Positions 6,535 to 13,878 of a stretch of DNA of 15,479 nt are shown here, in pieces. The first letter of the stretch is position 1. The number at the start of each line of letters is the position of its first letter. A model generated the notes under the pieces. That model was given only the letters and a program-made list of their open reading frames with translations. It was not told the DNA's origin and ran no database searches. The translations under genes and the position numbers were made by a program. Source of the stretch: UBA4923 sp964486135. GTDB taxonomy: Bacteria > Bacillota > Clostridia > Saccharofermentanales > DTU023. The DNA lies in NCBI GenBank assembly GCA_964486135.1, contig CAZAKT010000036.1, positions 1-15,479 on the forward strand, read 5' to 3'.

Positions 6535-8286
6535 ATGGTAAAAACACTTGCCGCCAGTGTTCGGCAATACAAGAAGGCTTCCATACTCACACCCCTCTAT
6601 GTCGCCTGCGAATCCATCCTTGAAATCATCATTCCCACCCTCATGGCCTATATGATCGATTACGGGATCAGTGAAAGCAATATGCCCTATGTCCTCCGCA
6701 TGGGACTTGTCATGGTTGCCGCCGCCGTGGTTTCCCTTGCAACGGGAGTGCTCTCGGGTCGATATGCGGCGCTTGCCTCCACAGGTTTTGCCAGGAATCT
6801 GCGCCAGGACATATTTTATAAGGTACAAGACTTTTCCTTCTCCAATATCGACAAATTCTCGACCGCCAGCATTGTCACCCGGCTTACCACGGATGTCACC
6901 AATGTGCAGAATGCCTACCAGATGCTGATCCGTGTCGGTGTGCGCGCGCCGGTCATGATGATCTTTGCCTTGATCTTCTCCTTCCGCATCGACGCCAAAC
7001 TATCCCTGATTTTCCTTGCTGCCATCCCGCTGCTGGGTGTCGGACTGGCCCTGATCATGACGCGGGTCCATCCCATCTTCAAACGGGTCTTTGAAACCTA
7101 CGACAGGCTGAACAATCTTGTCGGGGAAAATCTTCACGGGATCCGGGTCGTCAAATCCTACACCCGGGAAGATCATGAGGAGGATAAATTCAAAAGCATT
7201 TCCCAGTCCATCTTTTCGGATTTCTCGCGAGCAGAAAAAAGACTGGCTTTCAATATGCCGCTCATGCAGTTCTGTCTGCATGCCTCTATGCTGCTCCTGG
7301 CCTGGTTTGGTGCCAGGGAGATCCTGGCCTCCAATAACAATCCGGTGATCGGCCTGTCAACAGGCGGACTCACAAGCCTGATCACCTATGCCATGCAGAT
7401 CCTTATGAGCCTCATGATGCTCTCCATGATCTTTGTCATGGTGATCCTGGCCCGTGCTTCCGCAGAACGTATCACAGAGATCATCCAGGAGGAAAGCGAT
7501 CTGAAAAACGGGGAAAATCCCCTCTTCACGGTAGCCGATGGCTCCATCCACTTTGAGGATGTTAGCTTTGCCTATTCCAGGGAGGCGGACAAGCCGGTTC
7601 TTGACCGGGTCAACCTTTCCATTTCCTCCGGGCAGACAGTCGGCATCCTGGGCGGGACGGGCTCCTCAAAATCCAGCCTCGTCCAGCTGATCCCCCGGCT
7701 TTATGACGCGGTTGAAGGGCGGGTCCTGGTCGGCGGCGCCGATGTGCGGGACTACGATATCGAGTCGCTTCGAAATCAGGTGGCCATGGTCCTCCAAAAA
7801 AATGAACTCTTCTCCGGCACAATCAAGGAAAACCTCCGCTGGGGCGATGAGCATGCCACGGATGAGGAGATGGTCCAGGCCTGTAAAGTGGCCCAGGCCG
7901 ACGGATTCATCCGGGAGTTCCCCGACCAGTACGACAGCTATATTGAACAGGGCGGCACCAACGTATCCGGGGGCCAGAAGCAGCGCCTGTGTATCGCGCG
8001 GGCACTTCTAAAAAAGCCAAAAATCCTCATTCTGGACGATTCCACCAGCGCGGTGGACACCAAAACCGACCAGCTCATCCGTGATGCTTTAAAAAGAGAC
8101 CTGCCCGGTACGACAAAAATCATCATAGCCCAGCGGGTTTCATCCGTTCAGGATGCCGATCAGATCGTGGTCATGGATGACGGAAAGATCTACGCCGTCG
8201 GGGTCCACCAAGAGCTCCTTGAAAGCTGCCCTATCTACAGGGAAGTCTATGAATCCCAGAATTCTGGAGCTAATCTCCATGAGTAA
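6535..8286 (+). CDS. ABC exporter half-transporter with degenerate ATPase site (heterodimer subunit 1)
   Basis: A 583-residue TMD-NBD half-transporter of the multidrug/lipid exporter type. Six membrane helices fall within residues 17-310, and the nucleotide-binding domain spans about 336-583. The NBD is noncanonical in three places. The P-loop reads GGTGSSKS (373-380), with Ser where the second conserved Gly normally is. The catalytic Glu after Walker B is Asp (D501-D502). The switch His is Gln (Q533 in IAQR). The signature VSGGQ (477-481) is intact. This is the pattern of the degenerate partner in asymmetric exporters such as TM287/288 and BmrC/BmrD: it supplies the good signature to the partner's active site. 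The gene follows marR by 34 bp and overlaps the next exporter gene by 8 bp. The exported compound is unknown; a toxic small molecule or drug is likely from the MarR context. Confidence 0.93.
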   Translation: MVKTLAASVRQYKKASILTPLYVACESILEIIIPTLMAYMIDYGISESNMPYVLRMGLVMVAAAVVSLATGVLSGRYAALASTGFARNLRQDIFYKVQDFSFSNIDKFSTASIVTRLTTDVTNVQNAYQMLIRVGVRAPVMMIFALIFSFRIDAKLSLIFLAAIPLLGVGLALIMTRVHPIFKRVFETYDRLNNLVGENLHGIRVVKSYTREDHEEDKFKSISQSIFSDFSRAEKRLAFNMPLMQFCLHASMLLLAWFGAREILASNNNPVIGLSTGGLTSLITYAMQILMSLMMLSMIFVMVILARASAERITEIIQEESDLKNGENPLFTVADGSIHFEDVSFAYSREADKPVLDRVNLSISSGQTVGILGGTGSSKSSLVQLIPRLYDAVEGRVLVGGADVRDYDIESLRNQVAMVLQKNELFSGTIKENLRWGDEHATDEEMVQACKVAQADGFIREFPDQYDSYIEQGGTNVSGGQKQRLCIARALLKKPKILILDDSTSAVDTKTDQLIRDALKRDLPGTTKIIIAQRVSSVQDADQIVVMDDGKIYAVGVHQELLESCPIYREVYESQNSGANLHE

Positions 8287-10198
8287 GATCAGAACAAGGA
8301 TGAAAGAGTTCCCCCAACAACAGCGTTTCAAGCCTGGGACCATCAAAAGGCTCCTCTCCTATATGACCGAATACCGATTGCAGCTTGTTCTGGTTGCGGT
8401 TTGCATTCTACTGAGTGCGGCGGCAAGCGCCTCCACCTCCCTTTTCTTGCAGGTCCTGATCGATCGCTGCATCCTTCCCCTCATCGGACAATCCAAGCCC
8501 CTGCTGACGGAGCTGATTAAAGTAATCTCCCTCATGGGCGTGGTCTACATTGTCGGAGTCCTTTCCACCCTCTTCTACAACCGGACCATGGTGGTCATCG
8601 CCCAGGGAACACTGAAGAAAATCCGGGACAAAATGTTTGCCCACATGCAGACCCTGCCCATCCGCTATTTTGACACCCACTCGCACGGCGACCTGATGAG
8701 CCGTTACACCAACGATACAGACACTTTGCGCCAGGCCATCTCCCAAAGCCTGCCCCAGATGCTCTCCTCAGTTGTTTCAGTCCTGGCCTCCTTCCTGGCC
8801 ATGCTTTATCTCAGCGCGGGGATGGCGGCTTTCGTGGCTGCCTATGCGGTCATCCTGCTCAAGCTGATCAAGACCCTGGTGGGCAGGAGCGGGACCTTCT
8901 TCATGAAGCAACAGCAAGCCCTGGGGGATGTCAATGGCAATATCGAAGAAATGATCAACGGCCAGAAGGTCATCAAGGTCTTCTGCCACGAGGAAAAGGC
9001 CAAGGAAGATTTTGACCGGCGTAATGATCAGCTTCGTGACAGCGCGGCTGAGGCCAATACCTACGGCAACATCACCATGCCGGTGGTGGGGAATATGGGT
9101 TATCTGCTCTATGTCCTGGTCGCCCTCATCGGCGGCGCGGCGGGCATTGCCGGGCTTCCCAACCTGAGTCTCACCGGAATCCATACGCTTACCATCGGCA
9201 CCATCATCTCTTTTTTAACCTTGTCCCGTGCCTTTATCAATCCGATCGGACAGGTTTCCATGCAGTTCAATATGGTAGTCATGGCCCTTGCCGGCGCATC
9301 CCGGATTTTTGAACTCATGGATGAGGAAAGTGAGGAGGATGAGGGCTATGTCACACTTGTCAACGCAAAAAGGGAGGATGGGCAGATCACGGAATGCAGC
9401 CAGAGGACAGACAGCTGGGCCTGGAAGCATCCGCACAAGGACGGGACCCTGACCTATGAACCACTCCTGGGTGACATCCGCTTTTTTGACGTGGACTTCG
9501 GCTACGAAGAGAACAAGACCGTCTTGCACGACATCTCGCTTTACGCCAAACCCGGCCAGAAGCTTGCCTTTGTCGGGGCCACCGGAGCCGGGAAAACAAC
9601 CATCACCAACCTGATCAACCGTTTCTACGATATTCCGGACGGGAAGATCCGCTATGACGGGATCAATATCAGGAAGATCAAAAAGGCCGACCTCCGCCGT
9701 TCCCTGGGTATGGTCCTGCAGGACGTCAACCTCTTCACGGGAACCGTGATGGAGAATATCCGCTACGGGAAGCTGGACGCAACTGATGAAGAGTGCATAG
9801 CAGCGGCCAAACTAGCCAATGCGGACGGTTTTATCCGCATGCTTCCCAAGGGCTATCACACGGTGTTGAAGGGTGACGGGAGCGGCCTTTCCCAGGGGCA
9901 GAGGCAACTCATCTCCATTGCCCGCGCAGCTGTGGCCAATCCGCCTGTCATGATCCTGGACGAAGCCACCTCCTCGATCGATACCCGGACAGAGGCCATT
10001 GTCCAAAAAGGCATGGATGCCCTCATGCGCGGCAGGACCGTCTTTGTCATCGCCCACCGTCTCTCCACCGTCCAGAACTCCGATGTCATCATGGTCCTGG
10101 AGAAGGGCCGGATCATTGAAAGGGGCACCCACGACCAGTTGATCGCGGAAGGGGGAAGATACTATCAACTCTACACAGGTGCCTTCGAACTTGAATAA
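8279..10198 (+). CDS. ABC exporter half-transporter with intact ATPase site (heterodimer subunit 2)
   Basis: A 639-residue TMD-NBD half-transporter. I place the start at ATG 8279, inside the previous stop (ATGAGTAA overlap); the frame is open further upstream, but only as a shadow of the preceding gene. TGGAG at 8265-8269 is a plausible ribosome binding site. Membrane helices lie in residues 33-345. A polar segment of about 50 residues (347-397) separates them from the NBD, which starts near 398; such linkers occur in this exporter subfamily. Catalytic residues are complete: Walker A GATGAGKT (433-440), D561-E562, and H593. The signature is LSQGQ (537-541), not LSGGQ. The protein therefore provides the hydrolysing Walker site and the weaker signature, complementing the degenerate subunit 1 exactly as expected for an obligate heterodimer. 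It ends the operon. Confidence 0.93.
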   Translation: MSKIRTRMKEFPQQQRFKPGTIKRLLSYMTEYRLQLVLVAVCILLSAAASASTSLFLQVLIDRCILPLIGQSKPLLTELIKVISLMGVVYIVGVLSTLFYNRTMVVIAQGTLKKIRDKMFAHMQTLPIRYFDTHSHGDLMSRYTNDTDTLRQAISQSLPQMLSSVVSVLASFLAMLYLSAGMAAFVAAYAVILLKLIKTLVGRSGTFFMKQQQALGDVNGNIEEMINGQKVIKVFCHEEKAKEDFDRRNDQLRDSAAEANTYGNITMPVVGNMGYLLYVLVALIGGAAGIAGLPNLSLTGIHTLTIGTIISFLTLSRAFINPIGQVSMQFNMVVMALAGASRIFELMDEESEEDEGYVTLVNAKREDGQITECSQRTDSWAWKHPHKDGTLTYEPLLGDIRFFDVDFGYEENKTVLHDISLYAKPGQKLAFVGATGAGKTTITNLINRFYDIPDGKIRYDGINIRKIKKADLRRSLGMVLQDVNLFTGTVMENIRYGKLDATDEECIAAAKLANADGFIRMLPKGYHTVLKGDGSGLSQGQRQLISIARAAVANPPVMILDEATSSIDTRTEAIVQKGMDALMRGRTVFVIAHRLSTVQNSDVIMVLEKGRIIERGTHDQLIAEGGRYYQLYTGAFELE

Positions 10199-10217
10199 AA
10201 GCCATAGAATTCAGCTG

Positions 10218-11678
10218 TCAGGCACCGTCCTTATCAGGTGAATCCTTGGTCAAACGAGGGCCCGTGTAGAATTCATGATCTTTGTTGTTCTTGATAATTA
10301 GGATCGCTTCCTGATTCAAGCTCTTTATCGACTCATCCGCAATCCTGTGTATCTGCTGGTCAGTAGCTCCGAAGATGGTAAATACCAGGGTGTTCTCCTG
10401 AATCTTATTTTGCCCTTCATCCAGCCAGCCACCGGTGGTTTCATCCGCCATGTAACCTTGAACATAATCAAGGCATATATGGCCAAGGAGAGCTCTGGCC
10501 TCCTCCACCGACAGGAGCTGTTGGCGGGCATCTTTATCTGTCAGACCAATATAGAGCTTGTACTCATCCGTGGTGTTCTCGTCACCCTCCATGCTGACCG
10601 AGTAGAAGTCAATGGCTGAAGAGAAGGCATCCATCTCGTTTTGGGTCGCCTTCGAATTACCTTCCGTCTGAAAGGCCCGCGCCAGATTATATAAGGGCAC
10701 CGTAATCTTCTTTTCCATGCTGTGGAGGATAAGGGCGGCTATAAGCATGATGAGGTTCAAGCTGATACCGGCAGCGATATAGGTCATATTCCATAGACGC
10801 AGGATGTCTTTTTCGAAGCTGCTGTAGATACCAGCAAAGATCAGCAGCAGGGCGAAAGCGATCAAGATGACCGCCGTAATGAAATAGATGAAGATCCTCA
10901 ATCGGATTGAGGTCTTAAGCATCTCGCTTTCCTTGCTGACTTCCGGCTTATAAACCGGTAGCAGCATAAGGCCAATCGAAAGACACATGGAGATGAGGGC
11001 CAGGGCAAGCCCTGCCTGGTCAGCCTGGATATCCTGTCCAAGGAAAAAGCCAAGCGTGAAAATAACCAAAGGGAGCAGCAAGAGGAAATAGACCGCTCCC
11101 GAGGTGGTTTTTCGGCGGAAGCCCCCCTTGGGCAGCAGTGGCTTGAATTTGCCTTTGGGCAGGAGGATCAGGGTGATGACGCCAAAAATAAGGCCAAACT
11201 CGAAATTATTCAAGAACAACTGGACCAGGCTGTCTCTGGGATTGACCTCGGCAAACATGAGCAGGGAAAGGCTTACTCCTATGGCAGCCGTCAGGGAGCT
11301 ATGGAGCAAGATAATCATGTACTTCACGAGACTCCTGCTGTCGTAGATAAAAAGATCCTTCTTCAAATGCTTTTTGTCCGTGGCATACCAGAGCCTGTAG
11401 GGAATGTAGGCCATATAGAAATTAAGGAGGCTGCCAAAAAGCATAGACAGGTCCAGGCTTTTGTAGGAAAAGATATCGGCCAGGAGATTGCCAATGAAAA
11501 CCCCTATTGCCGCAGGCATCCCAAAATAAATCCCTGCTGCCGGAGGAATGAAAGAGCCGGGCCGCACCTCAGTCCCGGGAAGCAGGGCAAAGAGACTGCG
11601 CATGGGCAGAAGAAAAAGAAAATGGAGCAGACCGACGGCCAACGCAATGGGAAGATCCTTTTTTATCGCCCTCTTCAT
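10218..11678 (-). CDS. Polytopic membrane protein with S-component-like N-terminus and soluble C-terminal domain, function unknown
   Basis: A 486-residue protein in three parts. Residues 10-240 hold about six hydrophobic helices. The stretch around 38-70 (VRPGSFIPPAAGIYFGMP, then GVFIGNLLADIF) resembles ECF-transporter S-components and the membrane sensors fused to signalling domains in clostridia. Residues 262-320 hold two more helices flanking a short loop, followed by a HAMP-like stretch ITVPLYNLARAFQ (325-337). Residues 373-463 are a soluble alpha/beta domain of the pattern KLYIGLTDK ... GGWLDEG ... IQENTLVFTIFG ... EAILI. It resembles the small DUF3574-like domain, but I hold that loosely. 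No kinase, cyclase or phosphatase motif is visible. The start at 11678 lacks a good Shine-Dalgarno, and an in-frame stop lies just upstream. It follows the peptidase gene on the same strand by 125 bp. Confidence 0.82.
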   Translation of the reverse strand: MKRAIKKDLPIALAVGLLHFLFLLPMRSLFALLPGTEVRPGSFIPPAAGIYFGMPAAIGVFIGNLLADIFSYKSLDLSMLFGSLLNFYMAYIPYRLWYATDKKHLKKDLFIYDSRSLVKYMIILLHSSLTAAIGVSLSLLMFAEVNPRDSLVQLFLNNFEFGLIFGVITLILLPKGKFKPLLPKGGFRRKTTSGAVYFLLLLPLVIFTLGFFLGQDIQADQAGLALALISMCLSIGLMLLPVYKPEVSKESEMLKTSIRLRIFIYFITAVILIAFALLLIFAGIYSSFEKDILRLWNMTYIAAGISLNLIMLIAALILHSMEKKITVPLYNLARAFQTEGNSKATQNEMDAFSSAIDFYSVSMEGDENTTDEYKLYIGLTDKDARQQLLSVEEARALLGHICLDYVQGYMADETTGGWLDEGQNKIQENTLVFTIFGATDQQIHRIADESIKSLNQEAILIIKNNKDHEFYTGPRLTKDSPDKDGA

Positions 11679-11740
11679 TGCAACAGATCTAACTCATTTT
11701 TCCTTGATGTTTTCAGAGAATCCTGCCTTTTCTTCGCCTG

Positions 11741-11754
11741 TGACCAAGCGGTCA
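11741..11754 (-). other. Short hairpin between peptidase and membrane-protein genes
   Basis: TGACC-AAGC-GGTCA is a perfect 5-bp stem with a 4-nt loop, extendable with one bulge by TTCGC/GCGGAA on either side. It lies about 50 nt after the peptidase stop on the minus strand. No T-run follows, so it may be a weak stop or processing point. A TATATA lies at 11766-11771, but no -35 box is at proper distance, so a promoter for the downstream gene is not established. Confidence 0.3.
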
Positions 11755-11803
11755 GCGGAAGTGCTTATATACCTTGTGCTTGGCCTTGACACCCAATTAG
11801 GCG

Positions 11804-12745
11804 CTATTGTTTGAGGTCGAAAACCAGGTAGGGCTGCAGCTGGTATGGTTTTTCGGCCACGTTCCGGTCCCGCCACATGGTGAACCAGCGCTCGGCGGGA
11901 TAAAAGAAGTAGCCATCCTGCCAGTGGTCTGATGTGTCGTAGGGGTCTGCGAAAATCAGGACATCGTCGCCGACACCGGGGGTGCCCATGCTGTCGTAGC
12001 CGATGATGGCCATCCAGTGGCCGTCCCAGTCCCCCCACTCCACCAGGACCGGGCGGCCTGCCTCCAGGTGGCCGCAGAGCCAGCGCACGAAATAGCTGTT
12101 TGCCGCGTCTTCCACGAAAAGCTCGGTATCATCCGCGTTTTCGGATGCGTAGAGGGCATTGGCGGAAAAACTGGGGAAGAGATTGCCCCTGTCGTTTTCC
12201 GTGAAGCCGTCTTCTTCCGTGATGAGATCGTCATCGGAATAGTCGGCGACATAGGATGTATCGACGATCTCCACCTGGGGCACCGTCTCCAGGAACTGAT
12301 GGAGCTTTCTCACACTCGCCCCATGTTCATAGTAATTATTGGCACTGCCCGGCTCCGCACCCGGCTTGTCTTCATCGACCGAAGTTCTCGAGCCCACGGC
12401 GATATCCCACTCCGTATAACCTTCAATACCATAATGCTTGAAGGCCATGAGGATGGAGGAAGGCCCGCAGGACCATTCCGTCGTCTGTTGAAAAGTCGCG
12501 AATTCCGGGATGATTGTCAGCTGGTCGTTCGATTTCATCCGGTAAAAATCGGGGCTCTTCCAATAGGGGGATTCCTCATGATCGCCCTTGTGATCGTAAG
12601 AATTGGCGCCGGCACCCTCATCCAAATCCTCGCCTTCGATCATGACCGGCAGGGCTTTTTTGCCTCCGGCATCCTTCTGACAGCCGGTAAGGGGCAATGC
12701 TAGCAGCAATATTGCCAGCGGGATCACAAGGATAGCTTTTTTCAT
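11804..12745 (-). CDS. Secreted lipoprotein with papain-like cysteine peptidase domain (C39-like)
   Basis: A 313-residue protein. The N-terminus is a lipoprotein signal: basic MKK, a hydrophobic core, then lipobox LTGC with C22 as the lipidated residue. Residues 23-72 are an acidic, probably flexible linker. The catalytic domain shows Q86/Q87 and C93 in QQTTEWSCGPSS, then H243 in DGHWMAIIGYD and D267 in FADPYD. That is the Gln/Cys/His/Asp arrangement of the C39_2 papain-like peptidases. A long acidic insertion (about 165-215) separates Cys from His. The ATG at 12745 has GAGGTG upstream. It follows the ABC ATPase gene by 50 bp and is probably in that operon. It should sit on the outer face of the membrane, where it might release peptides or amino acids for the transporter; alternatively it is a peptidoglycan or isopeptide amidase. 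The fold is well supported; the substrate is not known. Confidence 0.87.
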   Translation of the reverse strand: MKKAILVIPLAILLLALPLTGCQKDAGGKKALPVMIEGEDLDEGAGANSYDHKGDHEESPYWKSPDFYRMKSNDQLTIIPEFATFQQTTEWSCGPSSILMAFKHYGIEGYTEWDIAVGSRTSVDEDKPGAEPGSANNYYEHGASVRKLHQFLETVPQVEIVDTSYVADYSDDDLITEEDGFTENDRGNLFPSFSANALYASENADDTELFVEDAANSYFVRWLCGHLEAGRPVLVEWGDWDGHWMAIIGYDSMGTPGVGDDVLIFADPYDTSDHWQDGYFFYPAERWFTMWRDRNVAEKPYQLQPYLVFDLKQ

Positions 12746-12760
12746 AAATTCACCTCTCGG

Positions 12761-12789
12761 ATGGGCAGCCTTTTATCAAAGGTTCCCAT
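12761..12789 (-). other. Intercistronic hairpin before the peptidase gene
   Basis: The arms ATGGG/CCCAT (12761-12765, 12785-12789) and CCTTT/AAAGG (12769-12773, 12778-12782) form two stacked 5-bp stems with a small internal loop and a TATC tetraloop. It fills most of the 50-bp gap between the ATPase stop and the peptidase start. No T-run follows on the minus strand, so it is more likely an mRNA processing or stabilising element than a terminator. Confidence 0.4.
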
Positions 12790-12799
12790 GCCTTGTCAA
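12772..12799 (-). promoter_or_regulatory. Possible internal promoter for the peptidase gene
   Basis: Read on the minus strand, TTGACA (12799-12794) is followed after 16 bp by GATAAA (12777-12772; 4 of 6 matches to TATAAT). The -35 is perfect, the -10 weak, and the -35 overlaps the ATPase stop codon. It could give the lipoprotein separate expression from the transporter. It overlaps the hairpin in the same gap. Confidence 0.3.
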
Positions 12800-13878
12800 A
12801 AATCAATTTGAACCCGATTACTGCCCTTTTCATAGGTGTAACTTTCGCCCTTTGTTTTGGCCAGGGCGATTTTAACAGCAAGCTCATCCCCTTCTTCCAG
12901 GGGGTTAAATTTTTCGCCTTCCCAGCGCATGATGACCTCACAGGCTTCTCCTCCCTCAGCACAGGAGGCATCAAAACTTAAAAGCATACCGGTGTCCGGC
13001 AGGCTTGGAAGTATTACAGACACACAAATTTCCTCAAAGATCTGCTGGAACTTCAGGTTTTGAGCTGAAGACAGGGCCTGTCGGCGCGCGAACTCGGCCA
13101 GGCTATTCGCGACTGCGACAAAATCAAAGTTTCTTGATTCAATATCGTAATGAAAATTCCGGAGCTGTTTTACAAAGATACGGGTCCTCTGCCTCTGTGG
13201 ATTATCGAAGATAGCTTCCGGGGTCCCTTCCTCATAAATAATGCCCTGGTCCATATAAAAAATCCTGCTCGAAACATCAGCGGCGAATTTCATTTCATGG
13301 GTAACAATCACCATGGTGAGACCCTCTTTGGCAAGATTCCGGATAACGGCGAGGACTTCGCCCACCATGGTCGGATCCAGGGCGCTGGTGGGTTCATCAA
13401 AGAGCAGGACTTCCGGTCTCATGGCGAGGGCCCTGACAATTGCCGCGCGCTGCTGTTGACCGCCGGACAGTTCATCCGGATAGTTTTTGGCTTTCTCGGC
13501 CAGGCCAACACTTTTTAAAAGCCTCATGGCCTCGTCATAGGCCTCCTGCCGGCTCAGGCCCAGAAGGTCTATAGGAGCCATCATGATATTTTCAATTAGG
13601 GTCAGGTGGGAGAAAAGGTTGAAGGACTGGAAGACCATGCCCATCTTCTGGCGTACCTTTGTAATCGTGCCCGGTTCCTGATAGATGTTTACCCCATCCA
13701 GAAGGATCTCGCCCGAGCTGGGCCGCTCCATGCCATTCAGGCAGCGCAGGAAGGTACTTTTCCCGGTGCCGGACGGACCTATGACAGATACGACTTCCCC
13801 CTTGCCGATCCTGGCATTGACATCGGTCAGAGGCGTTACATTGGGATATTCTTTTCTCAAATGCCGGACTTCAATCAT
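12796..13878 (-). CDS. Polar amino-acid ABC transporter ATPase (GlnQ-like) with C-terminal GHKL/anti-sigma-like extension
   Basis: A 360-residue protein; ordinary GlnQ-type ATPases have about 240. Residues 1-240 are a complete ABC ATPase: Walker A GPSGTGKS (34-41), LSGGQ (137-141), Walker B LLFDE with D161-E162, and switch H194. Strong family features (GPSGTGKSTFLRCLN, ELSGGQQQRAAIVRALA) point to amino-acid uptake. Residues 241-360 are extra: a helical stretch (255-290) ending FQQIFEEICVSVI, then strands and MRWEGEKFNPLEEGDEL. The order recalls HATPase_c_2/RsbW domains (N-box EExxxN, then DxGxxFDP), but the key Asn and Asp are not conserved, so ATP binding there is doubtful. The start overlaps the permease stop by 4 bp (ATGA), so the subunits are coupled. 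The ATPase role is firm; the extension is my structural reading and may instead be a regulatory domain of another family. Confidence 0.92.
   Translation of the reverse strand: MIEVRHLRKEYPNVTPLTDVNARIGKGEVVSVIGPSGTGKSTFLRCLNGMERPSSGEILLDGVNIYQEPGTITKVRQKMGMVFQSFNLFSHLTLIENIMMAPIDLLGLSRQEAYDEAMRLLKSVGLAEKAKNYPDELSGGQQQRAAIVRALAMRPEVLLFDEPTSALDPTMVGEVLAVIRNLAKEGLTMVIVTHEMKFAADVSSRIFYMDQGIIYEEGTPEAIFDNPQRQRTRIFVKQLRNFHYDIESRNFDFVAVANSLAEFARRQALSSAQNLKFQQIFEEICVSVILPSLPDTGMLLSFDASCAEGGEACEVIMRWEGEKFNPLEEGDELAVKIALAKTKGESYTYEKGSNRVQIDF

Noticed and set aside
8153..8278. Upstream in-frame extension of the second ABC exporter (42 codons)
   Set aside because: It is a shadow of the first exporter's coding sequence. 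The ATG at 8279 overlaps the stop in a typical coupled arrangement.
10199..10217. Shared terminator between the converging exporter and membrane-protein genes
   Set aside because: The 19-bp gap holds no stem-loop or T-run. Any terminator must lie inside the facing gene or is not of the intrinsic type.
11786..11791. TTGACA on the plus strand in the gap left of the peptidase gene
   Set aside because: No -10 box lies 16-18 bp downstream, and it would point into the antisense of the peptidase gene.
12017..12703. A 228-codon plus-strand frame opposite the peptidase gene
   Set aside because: The minus-strand frame has a lipoprotein signal and catalytic motifs. The plus frame has none and no ribosome binding site of note.
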